From Elusimicrobiota bacterium (lineage in GTDB: Bacteria > Elusimicrobiota > Elusimicrobia > FEN-1173), in the NCBI GenBank assembly GCA_016706425.1, contig JADJJR010000001.1:1240001-1304000 (forward strand): a stretch of 64,000 nucleotides of DNA. Direction: 5' to 3'. Made by a program: the position numbers and the translations under genes. Below the pieces are notes generated by a model that saw only the letters and a list, made by a program, of their open reading frames with translations, did no database searches and had not been told where the DNA came from. Positions 53,001 through 53,998 of this stretch are shown piece after piece. Numbering within the stretch: the stretch's first letter is position 1; each line of letters begins with the position of its first letter.

Positions 53001-53998
53001 GGGCGCGGGCGACGTTGAGCGAAGCCGGGCAGCTGTGGATGGGCGTGGGGAGCTTTGGGTTGGGCGGCGGTGCGGTTGTGGGGATGGCGCTGGCGGGGTT
53101 GACGCTGTGGGCGGCGCCGTTGGCCGCGGCGGGGTTGATGTCGTCGGCGTACTTCCTGGGACAGTGGGGCCGCGAGCGGTCCCTGGACCGGGCGCAGGGG
53201 GCGGGTGTGACGGCCTGGGTGGAGGGCGGCCGGGTGCGTGTGACCTGGGAGCGGTTTGCCGGGTTGATGGGCTCGAATTGGATGGGGTGGCTGAACCCGA
53301 TCGGGGCGTGGAACCGTGACGTGATGGCGTTGGGCGTGATGCGCCACGAGTTGGCGCACCGGGACTTGGGGGCGGGGGAATTCGGGGCGGCGCTGGCGCA
53401 GGTGATGCCGACCTTTGTGTCGTTCGCCTACGGGACGGTGCGGGCGCTGTCGAACGTGGCGGCGGGTCGCGCGTGGAACGACGGTTTGGCGTCTTTGAGC
53501 GGAGCCACGGCGGAGCGTATGCTGGCCGAACTGCGTGGCACGGACGGGAAGGCCGGGGTGTTGACGTTGCGTGGAGGCGGCGTGACGCCGGCGAAGCGCG
53601 GCCTGTGGGGCCGGATGATGGCGGCGCTGGGGTTGGGCGCGGCGGTGGGGACGGCGACGGCGGCGGAAACGGCCGTGGCGGCGGCGCAGGCCGTCAAAGG
53701 GCTGTCCTTGGGCGAACACGGCGTGGCGCTGGTGGCAGGGCGGACGGCGACGGCGGTGCCGGCGGAGCCAACGGTGTCTGGCGGTGTGGCGGTGTCGGCG
53801 GCGATGATGGAACAGCCGGGCGTGACGCCGGTGCACGCGCACAACGTGGTGATCAACGCGATGCCGGAAAAGCCGGTGTACAGTTTGACGGACGCGATGA
53901 CGAACCGGCGGCACAATTGGGCGGTGGGGACGATGGAAGACCCGACGTACCACCTGATCGCGGGCCAAGGGACTCGCCGGTGGTGGGTTACCGTGTGA
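18329..53998 (+). CDS. Giant secreted multi-repeat protein, main segment (frame 2 of 3)
   Basis: 11,889 open codons with no stop; the nominal TTG start at 18329 has no ribosome site and is just the point where the frame opens, so this is the continuation of the preceding segment. In order: YD repeats to about 23,070; calcium-type loops and a Thr/Pro/Ala linker (24,041-24,142); a beta domain (24,150-26,400); the GQA-YD repeat array (26,420-33,560) with a coiled-coil and a hydrophobic insertion; 125-130-residue repeats (34,930-38,020); a Gly/Tyr/Trp-rich segment; a second YD block (39,590-40,430); a hydrophobic block (40,440-41,030); beta-rich domains (42,160-48,370); a helical, partly hydrophobic region (48,400-52,900); and two membrane-like helices before an HExxH motif at 53,345. 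Only two Cys codons were noticed (38,339 and 52,724). It lacks the canonical RHS core and any recognised toxin domain. Adhesin, predation factor or polymorphic effector are all possible. Confidence 0.8.
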   Translation: MTGYKERTETRDGTGVAGGWTETVRHDIKFHPLGQMVAYEAEERKAESPDLMTAVEWSGSVDAFNRSAGYVEIRQDHHGNGTLGPRSVEARTGLVYNGLAQVEAYERTRRSSDAPDVVTTVTVENATYDTFGNQTGYRETTRTRGGGESNTRVVERSGAAYDRQGLLRTYVETVQDTASAELMTRTERRETTYDLMGRETGSVNLRHEAGRAERVLETGERLMETMNKWTTVVQTGRTFNEAGLTTGYVEATFDGTTLNVGGVERAWVGLTGSERARVMNGEVRAGEAVTVTRRSNMVYNGWGLAVGQTETLREVSTTLDHNRSTVRSQITHNDLHQMTGFRDEVRDDSAPGVIETTTLSGAQYNGNGRMVFSHEVKQQTGLLESRVETDRWVTHDREGRAKTERTVARSDSGLVVEKERVILAYNGFGQSKGETIDTIQRGHLADGSVTYEITSRTQKTDLTYDDRGRAVGHVEREESSDKPGLASTKTWTASGYNTNDQLLGSVEVKKEESAAGVHEVTTVRAGIAYDVRGRTISYGDTITNNLDSITETVDWRAAGFNGAGLITGMNETRRRLGTDATTPLDVTTSTERTTMLYDKAGNLLHYLQNVVGSDKPDLKTATEWDGAYDALGRMTRYLEKVRSTDLGTGGQVLSTYQENDRWTMTYDRSNRMDGYSQRTMDVWGKNSFATWEGVYGDRGLLESFAESSTDPQNNVTTRVQENITYDAGARIKTFDQTTAEPLGTVTTNHRLDTVYNVNGLMSGVEERNIAVDPIGVRTVTDLSQSPILYDVRGQVRERRDVAAISIYDPDGGLLRATTRDTLFTEALYNDLGQAVSHRQETHTTNKDGSLDHRSVSEFSRGLYNRLGVLRSYHQEDASEGASIETLVLPSNWDDLALDPEQRLLWLKNLTFVIDGQQVAFDDLGLQVPDVGAVLVAWSDLPAADRVRLLSEGKTVLNGVAFDLNKAKVVWNLDTASSFDQSKMGYNEYGTLAGYERVGRENGVAFTQTWNASGFDRYSRATGYSEVLARDGQAAVTTVRENIAYDNRSLATSYKDTLRNAATPALVTTMEAQAAYDYLSRQASTLQVVSQNGTLTDGTRLNTINTLISDAFSYDGFDRTTGYDEVRFSGRLVALAGAQRTWSSLSAVEKSALKSGSLKTTDQTFTYTRTSGVAYNERNLQLGLMSVAKTFGVASGPAPVEPGASAELEDVSTVVQARKTYNELNQATRYLEGTTSAREGTVVRLSTVHGLEYNGLGQMVKSLTDLHKIGIDLDVMEQLTREDIVYNDFGQMIGYVDRTGKNGLNVDVYVTGITYDEQGRLAGSDSTTHRHGSEVRVFYQHNGRELSPLELAAFLQAQTNVSVDELLAQGVLTAVYRRVDVNDVNVATTSDLRYDSLNRLIGSKEVTFNADGSRVETTLSNIKYDKTGRMVAMTSSVHTAGTGTALEYILDGEALTAEALDALLTEKATASGKTTGQELWNMMQEGRLATREVPATVDKTIVSVRDDMRYDDNGQLIHYRDEMADVANKILKQVTTTDLTYTRLGQPKTQTSHTRTEMTDTGWSESDTAITYKYDPQNGALLGATGVGTSRTQLAPVWTDEDQDGDTDKLVYLPINTGSQVQVYGVHLGQIQLQMQKSRQVSPDPAVPGVSESVSTSTLVYFYNEKGKTIGAFGVLEVTANDGYNNVTTSRVSQIHSAYMGELKLMASLSDSHTKNADGGTSESVVVTHYTYGADGKVTGAHGVGGTKSSEVGVSDPEHVWHDGWVDANGNGRVDEEEVAQSRMDGVIQPGELEWVDVDRDGRETPAVISPTGSSTGRMVQIYEVINGEARLVLSTNRTTSETIRGEVTRTIQVTRNVYDDEGRLIRVEGFSDAEGETTGWTDLLDSLLLEGSLNIDPFAGSAEPETPAATTDTPVETAAPAATTGPAPVASGQPSETLVNGDLADAEYQREAIPSEGGAIALFDAAAQESYTRVLRDGRYRVQIVGGGSRWSTRATGRIHLGNSRYVTVELTRPAVGMDWRVAGNVSFEVSGNDRNSMFGNVFETLGGTAMVAIEGLERTRRGLVVTSFRVDPKGRAEVVFAGQPGAYSDGAVRWTEGALRGVDGASRRSIDVRMPNGRIRTYTEVWSNGTWRPSEESSSFNRFIGGSIQINGQWKRIASMEMSENGVRVAFAAASAAVGPTTPAGDSLARTGYQAIPFGGSDQRFDLDAGEQFGGYVAGNGGMVVNEDRSISLLSGHSGLSLAADTQRFFGPEAIALVDFGRVNPTLLVGGLYRLPETAMYDEAGTRRVGGGISGNLALFVRTGAGGSDFTPATLLSSHAGVRGMLNATADSLDFSGVLSIGAEGVLPVPLSASSRTGLANVVTDAMVLHQGADGYSVRGLVERRDGEYLLTGVGARLTLALGVEIAGYTAVTEGTVIRFTEDGVRVENEGGVVSLGNGFEIHGVKGENGEIENRLYVSAQVAGGKAQEVVFRGTAGATRAFQTTDGRWFMLNGTKPASARAYGENGAWFKEMGGSLSLAKAGQKLVLTTDVRAAQGALTIVSSVVVGSDGRGKITPKSITGAGLAMPLSIDRAYEMANGGMLLKLTDGTLWKLSANRESVTRVQSGETVETVHALGNGVDAYAQVVMRWTFDGGTNQWKPVVTGLTANGRTVEAGSVPAGGMTIEVPGANGETHKVTVRSSDGQLQVRVKTASQENHVDQKYVIIYGQARLQETTSVSRTRQSNGGETISNFTQKFTYDRFGNLTASAGHGTIESKEMAWSDTSVVPDGVVDEIVPSQRTFTEVDQTFKVVNNQARMVTAVNTVTSLDIETGRPLRPGEDRYTHVVSVVNYAYDNVGRVIGASGYSRSVADSFVLNQLAGVDRPETDGLVRMNADGSITLTFRLAGTNGADSEMELSVTLKRDPQTGLYSGRFESTTNGNIEMSGTMSGLGMTTENIPVLSASGQPQYVNGNLVTRPRTVFSHSGQVAFDPVSGGASGDDQHAQNAIQSLLSGAFAAAAAYSRDSNKSMADRVAAVDGGGAVNANASNMLGDFLGINLARILMGERDSNGPIVEKHMAYQGSSTASGSVRGGETTTAASTPRLLVETVRSGTAGTALRESTLYGADGNNWSAARQTLRTIDGATNVLFEQTSILDEEISTELDGPGGDWEAVRTETFTTQGYAVVAGQAVVVRAESFSVTDTGATRRETRAVTTYSYDPTGQLVSSRWTSEESSLTQLLHDSDGDGRTDSQKPQLTIQSGTTEFRVLSGIAVPVITITESATYTGYKTVGDVREIFQKKVQELQGQKRSLEGALNYYRWVTDYSRSLVAQYEPREGLDANSENPEGLVPLNAFETYMLIWARSNLRNYSADVLARYQSQIQAKDGEIAVAQSDLTAFNQRMGSRLATDAWTVGDERTLLAAGLSKAQAVLNRATSDVDFYKAAAEKELVDLQAAVAKGTMTPQEKRAIEASSATQQAYRNARSAVTSAQTEVQRLTTARAAFEGRADNDLLWESAASVSVTKTQTNYVYNSLAQLIGAKGSTQSVTMTQVLSEGVAKYMRTVSSADLQYTVFKGQAAVLKSVSQSDTYRVGELSSRLSSSDIVNSAFMSGVVQGVSRGLFGAQRAQGGSVSSSQTTTTYQYDRNGRLIGAKGEGTSSFSDAGGSGTSKTRQYFIIAHGQAQVSKTITDTVSSSGAGLTHTRSVMRFEYDRLGRLTAAQGYSRSVITNSVYTSVASADGKSYTSVLTHTRGTSETESRYIVVMGQAVVKSSVTTTRTSGGATSSYSRSVMEYSYNEKGQLVGASGSSTSSSSTTVLTKVEVKEGEAGYNDKGVWVEAKPKDESAADSDNKAADKAEEEKPKWIYATAAVSSSSSTSNTYAIIWGQAVVTSSETHTVSRSGASVTTTNSGMRYTYDDNGAMLHAEETHNSSVTVTRIATDLNQDGTITDEEFVEQVTYTNTHNIYRVINNQAVIVESSATSVTVTPTETRRSTSQTVYNVDSLGRVTGASGTSSDETRTLTADGKTIVRTSNTTNTYIVMMGQAVVASSVTTSNTYSHYEGTNYLSAANVSTSTMTSYNQYDASGMLVGARQEGTTLSWTTNADGTRFPNESRVENTMIILFGQAQVLRSVTMSLSPNASGDSVVLDVTVYQYNNLGQLIGAQGHGWSIQKTENADGTITTSESTTTTKYVIIQGQARATEVRSVSVTPNGGSVTEVVSVTRNSYNKEGQLTGSSTTSTETTVQPPLNATGGGTAAVAGGTAAPAVSSSFAAELNAWRTALFARGETQRDTFLGSVMAELSPLVNGLVGNSIRQLGERLVLFFEGKNLVPAGGSLELRNIVMEGLTALYSPAALVTSGLVSALIKVAYSMAAALFNDRPARTPVANAGLDGQGALLGVTMGGGTPAPITAAGTALIQTVGGGVLTNATVRSQLFSLGAAGVARTLSVAFNADSETREMRSILANPPDGSVLTKSTTVNTNVIFWGQAQLVRSDTTSTTYTGVIGGNLNDVGSVRTATSWMTYQYNAVGQLVTVEGASSGKTIQYHVDRDVNGRVVGQSTSVSTFDTTNVYVVRGGRALLMSATTVTKSENGAAKTTTTSTVDYTYDNRGRMIGASGTENTTSTTQVWTDALNGRPGHYSTKTSQSTATQSYIIRRGQALLKQTVTTTSDGQRGTDGSSETVMTVTYEYNARGQAVSARGTGTSTAWEKKFNDPDGDGVGTWAIESATNSMEQTFVPGVGGVVLASQTTRSGSTRPDGTSDSQVITVSYSYNLKGQMTGASGRGTFSAHEPEALNSTTNITENGKKKNPEPPKNPNQRGTDSSGSIYQGYIIKGGQALLATTTTNTTTVTSQGTSTSSVTVTYRYDAQGVMIGAAGRGTTSGEDYEGTITQTYAMFEGRALITSSVVNTTSTKTQGFVTTHVNSVVTTLYRYNSDGHLIGAHATGTIRIYGGGEKTTSSSHTVKMSLTTNNATNGKDDNGDGKVDDPGEREMSAGSDGIDNDKDGKVDNPEEKNLTQDVTVSQSSTTTVTVSGSGSTETWFGIFSGSAKSLRSVSSTSGQTNTYTHSSSTLIQEDGDIFHSESGSSGGTVWGSHTLEVNTYDLNARLTSSNRTEENMSRYLPTDTWSHFWSEALDDQNRPITDYWVHNGALDYGARVEGIYLDNAAVNAINNLATVSGGWVTSLDLSDTGKLLIGLQYFEGVQRPGTGLLKASDEDTSTQVVGSISIGLELGSSAAGNSLSSVIVPEDIGDGMRLVDAMRSKNGDLFRSLGMELSKRENPWFQTATMYMAGFDFGDGTEEKKGGNGMTLTVSADGQGGSKTTLTELRDNKPVVSLSLSDTTTLNQGVSLINAAPTTSADAFAVWAAARMSEGTLTGVSFHLPGFDHETGTGMILIGSKEENQPVQFDIAVMEGNVSVFRVTLGAGQENRTSGISAAVNMIGALDRTNGMAFARGISAAQDSGMVKSLWVSFATGLGTAVFNLLSSASGRQLLAKIAGVASLGLPANIKDLSSFGAYVKETSLANASLWKDDNGDGEAQDSEMKPLAQVAPEAMAAVRNSYVSLRSGGMSLGRGTDNASVFAVQMRLKDEHGHTFGQLGANYTAKNGGAMEYTVTPNLANPRIAALYMPLIAALMGFPAVRSMEELRVALLTDPGVRARFKTTPIVFDGGETTLFDFVGGERFFSLLAEGQVNLAAAQLSLGSLAGNFFARTSFTIVDSSRKALAHFSGAFEAKDRSYERRLSPELKHLAVRNAIAPVLGRILGLSNITDAASLEQNLRQNPAFINRIGSAKVVGEDGMERTLSGVFGDEFFNAVKNGRLDWAESNMSIGFNGKNDAVADFSLALRDTGGALLGHMTGSLDASTGRLSVAISPNLKNEQVVALVVPGLAAVFGLGTVRSPAELDAALKAAGRLNELANAKITIGEQSVSFRELFGQGAFDAIAQGRLDWDASSLSFGFNASGDVNVSIALAVRSANGDLIAYHSAGVDTKTRKFTSGVTPNLQNLTVRNALANGMARLLGVGSASSAAELENKLKDPAVRQRLQSATIEVPGQGRQTLRAVFGGAFFDAMAEGHINWDESRLSFGNDGDGRPTVDISLAVEGRDGLIIGRHVAYVESSTGLLSRGVSPELSTKRVMNMVAAGLAKILGLTGVTNAAQLKANLENPAFIAQLKAKVLADIGDAQTREIVNAVLGAFMTGGKISWNHSSLTFGTSGNGQPMFNVSIAVLGSNGRVRGHIQMNWDAEKGGFSTTASIQAREIAGLFTGNYSAGAILGRALASYNSALFSFLQGGSLDLNDGTVTVGLGADGKAVVNVDVAYRDAQGRSMGRLGINWDGEDKTLNTYWSGDLERGAMLNAIQTLLGYNPLSANPDGVVSAMNLPDAKAGQLAAAMRGAVFDFSRSKVTIGTTSAGDRIFQINADIIQSGKKIGEFSIGWDKEKKGFNQFMRFEGVLPPALANVFGANNIWAQLNEVTVLGTGDGISVNASQVLNSAGAHVATNSGTITIGLDGGREAVMAASFDVVRNDGGQPIGSFGISWDVKGSGFSRQMELDYGKMTAGERAAVINLFESAIASNSQSTIGRFSRSANQAAADEQATGGRSGYYGWVGGGWESEWNGGYGWIEDSSPYTVDQAVNSAMAEPQLVQTAGLSWGGEYDYFTYWNSWNQEPTYSGFYGMVGEYKGFYFGYGEFGWGCFGTDKQGWAASQARYAPQTGHMGTAYTKTWWGLVGGGETTWVVTNAGAARSGGFNASTSQIFRYDKYQGSAEQQWSRYGGSNKNSLPFGTVDTTTGKLQMGRTATGEFYLRETQNVRSGGDVVGEYIRGISGSGENVRTDSYVSYKLTHASVQSAIASGVLPRFGPNAPEIGQLDWNSGRLNMGIQGGDRVARVVFDIIDPSTGEIMGQRVDGLTFPTETVVEHGATVERLVTYADHFSTYDLSKESVQRYISAGALNLPYSEAGLAGWTQIGVEKRNDGTLTIGTQSGKYSYYVNRSIFDDKGNKIGTHVFGTVSGKSHNTRTYDLAKGFVQQAIRDGRLPMPSMSGALGGINVNAKPLGTNIEGEYVVGVVNNQFQWTVSWDVKNSNGHVVLHFERGYRDGHGRFATDQVIHSVDGKGRVLSDTETRWNEGNGYSVNTRNNVVYDGAGRVYSYNGSVSQNGGAAAYVTVHWMRHDSKGREIGRHMTVSWSGSHYGLLGGLTDGSDGWQYGSATVTVVKNYDADGQLSYQSISGTVHSASNSQLSRYEGYSSSFGFSYTQYNMQYDSYGRLTSSSYVKTSPSTTQVKSGKRGSKTIVQNMTTSGSTSNSQFDQFGRAGATFSSYSNSDGSHGWTQTSNIVYNEYGNVLSQTERYHSFQPPVGKGGSQTTDGLRTVTFDYDGNNQLTKRNENKVWEDTKVSGGGGSAGGFLGIIIAVVIIVIAVVIAAAVVAAMSGAMTTFSSVMSTFLETLATSGFAAAMGTMGTVGLVAFVGAVFVLNFAVAYMMTGNLEFALIQGAIAAVSAYFMATGALSSAGGGATGTVAKDSVLSNAVNYLTQGIADKTMQGLAQFMLKELAVRSVGLIVNELFHDLNPNLGFLSSLVTSAVTAGLTGGANTNWTDSLMSAAKRVAVSAVVSKILGEKYGWLTAFVSSFITSSFGESSDPDAYGKGVLAGFANSLASKLNQVMQKKYGYLMATPSGNGKSNLTAVGQMMTNAIYEAGEGLGRYLGIKVYDGARQEYQEKLQQVRDAKDDVQSFLTLPTIKGLWESLSQEGQMQVMADYSGQGNSANIATALGNVLKSGDEKMFLQTETGPRVSNFGDMLLKSGPDLAGLLGLTTDLMGSSWLGNIDTLAASRLAILTVQNPELSSKERATLMLLSPDQLSKIDLTKVRDVYAGFANGKNLLMVDMLGSGIKDPKFAKFVDTVGLQNDMLRVIFDLDTGKMGLDVTRAFANITAENVGKFTKALQSAFVDVMGNKEAWAKIEGVVNALKSDLVGAQVSKFVIWEDGVNVEFSQSFDALKNATIKSMAGALGYGSGDRVEFRISEKGAFVVGKASAFEGLTGQEALKRTTAALGENGNAMAAAFASAFTGVKGSVEMQWALALGASGEAIYQVQGGEQLSISGADLGMLTDSAAGGLGALRSIDGGGIKVSATLGLEKGGVQAVGAVQMTLTQEQSQELNAKIKNKELDETKLPKKLVDLLDTMIQRDLLNKAENLNLRAEQSAGGLNISLTMTVKANGLSSTQLAQFKAMGLEERDGGYTFAARMNKSGVGAEILPVLSADELSTVGRIMEVKIDNRQFKMRLAEGRFAGELIVLSVLEGQLSPSDYLKGENLKVSPSEIYRDNDGEYHVVAVRVEGAFYRLPGDEKYAYSGAMNMNLWTGEIRGVNATSQRLMQIQTENDESVYLAQSWTLIDQNSNWGWGAVNGVRDGNGNALSIELDRTKIIGGKVLFGKDWAPIRTVKQGTDGKILVGIEIESGYEMGPLTVIAPTGRETMIVTTDFFITLQWEAGVSAKVTGELHIQTGNDQAMVISPKVSGDVFLFVQEDGKWTAGKSDIRVQFVGRDGSKEEAILRGSVSGAPQAEFLIHPSGQVQMVGRAHIYSESLSVYKAASRDSGKEHTVSTQATFLNETSKKYVVQGLVEFVDGQAVLNGNGAKLSVAAGVTVTFMHHTLSNGAEVMVSNGRLLNMSDQGSVTLELTDGTKTAHLAVEYLGRLETSGVTAVANRLTLLRGDLPAEAVARDTGESLHIVSGQGLTSIKMQGDLSAKTFLTTEGITSVMGEIAAIRNQAERIGAGQAGLMFSVGSVEGGLVYSAEGRQGDSERVVVRDWKSATANLIYITNGQRVSAMSVNGTVQSAATLTAVNNQADKLGITSNLAVRVLKDGPADERVLMITGTTVNGYTAMFEGVVGKALETNVRAILDGTRIVELNGMGADKPVVHALNSQMVSRNVVRLDRIMSLGDGRFAVIGQDDQGRRVDIDLTVDGAGVGKGYSSLRGADGLHDSLTVFRVTVKDVVDVAFMNRVGGSWRAEVLTKDGGRWSTLIHKNVTQVGKETLVALLIDAMPTKVEAEDRILMSNLGLLADSVGFGVKGKETRAVIYNGKGEVLGSGSVSAGGQVKGYADRDGVMMAVRGDQLVSNGSLQRTVAGLVAVPSGKVDAEFKALARGLGATFISLSGKVSLTVKSGEVHAERGTRLLMLGAKRSIELTTVGQGGRLYVKGSYQSQTYQVINAELNIVEMRRTVGDYLTMNKDGFRFRRMDVTSTVRTLGNLMTAPAGMTLTLPNSQGGIRQVALGSGQAQRVEMASGQTLVTRAIVPISVSGERGAGRTVESIGFVLDGKKGFVGTVDVKGQLLSGSKVVGSYNFDAAKGAYTATYLATTLKAKDAIFVPLGMEFKETVLTGVSDGKDTIRLSFETMEVKQLGRISDASLSGMVLNQVNGTWQVSGYVGTGTYTMSGKAYAVVFSGQEIRFVQDLKTNPITTYAVLADAFDKTKTYKSENPNAQVLGLEWDGIGNVRARVEVSVSGDIRLNNQEGAGGVGGMPGWVRASVNLVGHKDARGEFFTVVPGETAKISALVVPAEKLGETWQVEQYYFKAPDSKIMVGTANWEINGTSVGQSITFHADGTRSIEGSLDSLKATSVLFQGSEKTDAQFAALAGAPDRLKSLEGFYDQYRASSQSTYRLDISERGMEAVLVGRNSEGETYRLIARGGEGNKVSIQGTAKGGLTIFARFDVEFKKGVTTLSNKSGWGVLAKGTAGKYEVVDGVQFQKTVLAPTGYDLSKGEQKNFQNRLNNGTSGDSLAALYLDGEGMFTSVVSSANGLTRTTSLWGAMEGPTMKVTSRQMNGVWESVSASVDGKQITAEWDKAGNKHWIGNRQTMGSGKDAYEAKEVIASVIHIQNRQAPNGQKGELVYVAVREEFEGFTPLVRMAEGQDRLVVRNASGAISKEYAAIMSLGGELLKLRETESLGGGKSRILEYDGKTLKVNATIETGFVRDEKGVLLAGITSVTFANGKVLTANRELSLGRGESYTLGGTEFTGGLLGGSLSLKDGKVDSSMAANETNLVDPRGWGTKAAQWTGDAVGGVFSSVGNYFKAVGGSLWSYAGGDSKWADEAFWGLGLRDPNVGAFSAWWTLFTAGAQVVPVFGARAMLMRGAGSVLTRVGVQGAGQVLLRWGGAAALRSTALAAGAATTGRLAMTISMTDVWIGAIGAGMAREHFARGDNATGFLTLGLAILPAPVLLGSAKLIGLGKTLAAERLLGSLVPRVGPMVSNTSSLVTTRIESMVWSKVFGTASTMRVLGLNSVETAARYGLTNTADAAVVTNLVRLTGARSYSQLTQFFGAGSQSLLKAQGITQELVAAAVVATAKEITAGAVAGAIGKTALWALNPFSSGAPAVFRLSDKALGTASFWMGQFTLPKVLLNIGVYGDPTGISGWQGVVPMAFSAMGVNLWQGLGLSAGTVTAIQTMLVFGPFMTSGMAGSSGGRVFASRETAVELAQGVRTTLITGPAGAFQAAGTVRQGVVAAAREVVVGVGEVTGTNAALSWLKSIGTTVIMDPVRAFLAADTIRNGITIGFKTMVSGSWRGISGYSMRVGREVAEGLKTGLIGLERTVRDVTVFNAAAYGIGGAINTAVGGSPKQFFGGLINIPTFGQGWEAAFVGLADTIKNTATDPMMWAFGGMVGVFRPIVGPLMQSVPVFGPFIKYINKFEHIAGGAWARGRLGAYQRFTVEEGLKEKPIEAMAQALPHQVSEVLQEMGDPSGRGRLSTASRMSRFSNPDITQSALNAHVLGTSERYVAGAINSNEYQDSVNARVISPTLATTAHKDATSLINAVLVGKVMEQSGLVPGIPTNARLETALHDFAGSLAEEMAGDWGGLADTVWTATQLLATRPMLEGESVVDAIARESQSLVASGQAAELALFARETFSTVGAQGQLASLNQIVTALEGWQAAWTNTPVGSQWNVLGHMADLTTSLKDMGLDFRGEQWTFEARLIATMKTALASAPMEARGNSVEYEGFVAGLEGFANELRWRNLDATGLLFAGMLVANPDLVETSQNTPAAQRGSDRRGLLEIMARTADRMDNHLAWAIKDAERLESLGIPNTVNQVILSALPVLEGALSVARATADLGGEGTNKGLFGLGQKAGTKLAAVLEEKGFSQDVVRQLREMRDNPNGLNAGVFAPLAELATQLVPALGDQGRRFAERASMNKLASLGAARLEGPTAFANRLEAILTVGGRATLFTNGFKSYAETYKEFSINWKSNKPWMEKIKGSMLGVSPVVGAAIGAMTGSVIGIVSPLSLPLLAQLRDWHRDSKWGWSSDRRAVAEWAKLETQSSALSLEDLSRASNKAGVGAELMIRLAGISRGQDSSPALKVFNELSASDRELTTINAALAGRTNDLAAAPVDVDAKQAADAQQQRQSGATDVAEPGTDMTKWTFVQLNDHIMDLKDELARIVRDGGRFGPIYQRISNVTNELNRRIQERERQQQSDKSLDAETRELVQRELGNIAGACLGMAGILSTTFALDETKDNIRNAWGALEGLSTALGSLSQESKDALSPDEKGLGPDLGNEIQATPPDGSPTPMPTGGLPGTTETEEQRMEAPGARATLSEAGQLWMGVGSFGLGGGAVVGMALAGLTLWAAPLAAAGLMSSAYFLGQWGRERSLDRAQGAGVTAWVEGGRVRVTWERFAGLMGSNWMGWLNPIGAWNRDVMALGVMRHELAHRDLGAGEFGAALAQVMPTFVSFAYGTVRALSNVAAGRAWNDGLASLSGATAERMLAELRGTDGKAGVLTLRGGGVTPAKRGLWGRMMAALGLGAAVGTATAAETAVAAAQAVKGLSLGEHGVALVAGRTATAVPAEPTVSGGVAVSAAMMEQPGVTPVHAHNVVINAMPEKPVYSLTDAMTNRRHNWAVGTMEDPTYHLIAGQGTRRWWVTV
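24041..26400 (+). other. Pro/Thr/Ala linker followed by a beta-rich domain
   Basis: 24,041-24,142 encodes a low-complexity linker ('ETPAATTDTPVETAAPAATT'), typical of flexible spacers in secreted proteins. The following 750 residues are Gly/Val/Thr-rich and strand-like. Near 25,440-25,650 ('YSVRGLVERRDGEYLLTGVG') it resembles a stretch at 44,095-44,270 ('YVVQGLVEFVDGQAVLNGNG'), indicating an internal duplication. Confidence 0.6.
28130..28835 (+). other. Helical coiled-coil insertion inside the GQA-YD array
   Basis: About 235 residues rich in Lys, Glu, Gln and Ala ('VREIFQKKVQELQGQKRSLE', 'QIQAKDGEIAVAQSDLTAFN', 'RSAVTSAQTEVQRLTTARAA') interrupt the beta repeats, then the YD motif resumes ('NYVYNSLAQLIGAKGSTQ'). 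A helical hairpin or stalk projecting from the repeat fibre is likely. Confidence 0.65.
31000..31640 (+). other. Hydrophobic helical insertion inside the GQA-YD array
   Basis: About 210 residues between two GQA-YD units are Ala/Leu/Val/Gly-rich and mostly helical ('SPAALVTSGLVSALIKVAYS', 'GALLGVTMGGGTPAPITAAG'), preceded by a Gly/Ala/Pro linker ('GGGTAAVAGGTAAPAVSS'). Possibly membrane-interacting; no family recognised. Confidence 0.5.
34930..38020 (+). repeat. Array of 125-130-residue repeats ('RLDW..S.LSFG' family)
   Basis: Unit starts near 34,940, 35,335, 35,710, 36,095, 36,480 and 36,860 are spaced 375-395 nt. Each opens with 'G-x-h-x-W-x-x-S-x-h-S-h-G' ('NGRLDWAESNMSIGFNG', 'QGRLDWDASSLSFGFNA', 'EGHINWDESRLSFGNDG'), continues with two beta strands ('VSIALAVRSANGDLIAYHSA') and a 'SPNL/SPEL' turn, then a helical half ('ALANGMARLLGVGSASSAAELE'). 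Later units (37,135, 37,450, 37,755) are shorter, and related copies recur at 38,620-39,410. Not recognised as a named family. Confidence 0.7.
38030..38470 (+). other. Gly/Tyr/Trp-rich low-complexity segment
   Basis: About 145 residues extremely rich in Gly and aromatics ('SGYYGWVGGGWESEWNGGYG', 'FYGMVGEYKGFYFGYGEFGW'). Comparable compositions occur in adhesive or aggregating proteins. It separates two blocks of the 125-130-residue repeats and holds one of the few Cys residues (codon at 38,339). Confidence 0.7.
39590..40430 (+). repeat. Second YD-repeat block
   Basis: YD-type units reappear: 'VYDGAGRVYSYNG', 'KNYDADGQLSYQS', 'MQYDSYGRLTSSS', 'SQFDQFGRAGATF', 'VYNEYGNVLSQTE', 'FDYDGNNQLTKRN'. 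They are closer to the classical YD spacing than the first block and lead directly into the hydrophobic block, the order seen in RHS-type proteins before their C-terminal cargo. Confidence 0.75.
40440..41030 (+). other. Hydrophobic block with several membrane-like helices
   Basis: After a Gly-rich hinge ('SGGGGSAGG') come an almost pure Ile/Val/Ala helix ('FLGIIIAVVIIVIAVVIAAA'), 'GTVGLVAFVGAVFVLNFAVA', and 'LIQGAIAAVSAYFMATGALS'. Comparable hydrophobic stretches follow YD shells in RHS/polymorphic toxins, where they are thought to assist membrane translocation. A pore or anchor role is inference. Confidence 0.7.
42160..48370 (+). other. Long beta-rich multi-domain region
   Basis: About 2,070 residues of strand-turn pattern rich in Gly, Val, Thr and Asp, e.g. 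'GQAVLNGNGAKLSVAAGVTV' (44,140), 'GFVLDGKKGFVGTVDVKGQL' (46,197) and 'FANGKVLTANRELSLGRGES' (48,226). At least one stretch duplicates the domain at 25,440-25,650. No enzyme motif was seen; a structural, surface-exposed role is likely. Confidence 0.5.
53020..53359 (+). other. Two membrane-like helices followed by first HExxH motif
   Basis: Hydrophobic 'GVGSFGLGGGAVVGMALAGL' and 'AAPLAAAGLMSSAYFLG' precede 'VMRHELAHRDLGAGEF' (HELAH codons 53,345-53,359). HExxH is the zinc-binding core of many metallopeptidases, and helices followed by 'HELAH' recall M48-type proteases. A third zinc ligand is not certain. Confidence 0.5.
53969..53971 (+). other. Frame break 2 (apparent loss of one G in a G3 run)
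   Basis: Before this point sensible coding is in the frame that stops at 53,996-53,998; after it, in the frame running to 55,635. One added G gives '...YHLIAGQGDSPVVGYRVTAEGTIEQ...'. The exact base cannot be fixed within about 53,960-53,990. It has the same direction as frame break 1. Confidence 0.65.

Noticed and set aside
18329..53998. NRPS/PKS megasynthase
   Set aside because: No adenylation, ketosynthase or carrier motifs, and the protein is secreted.
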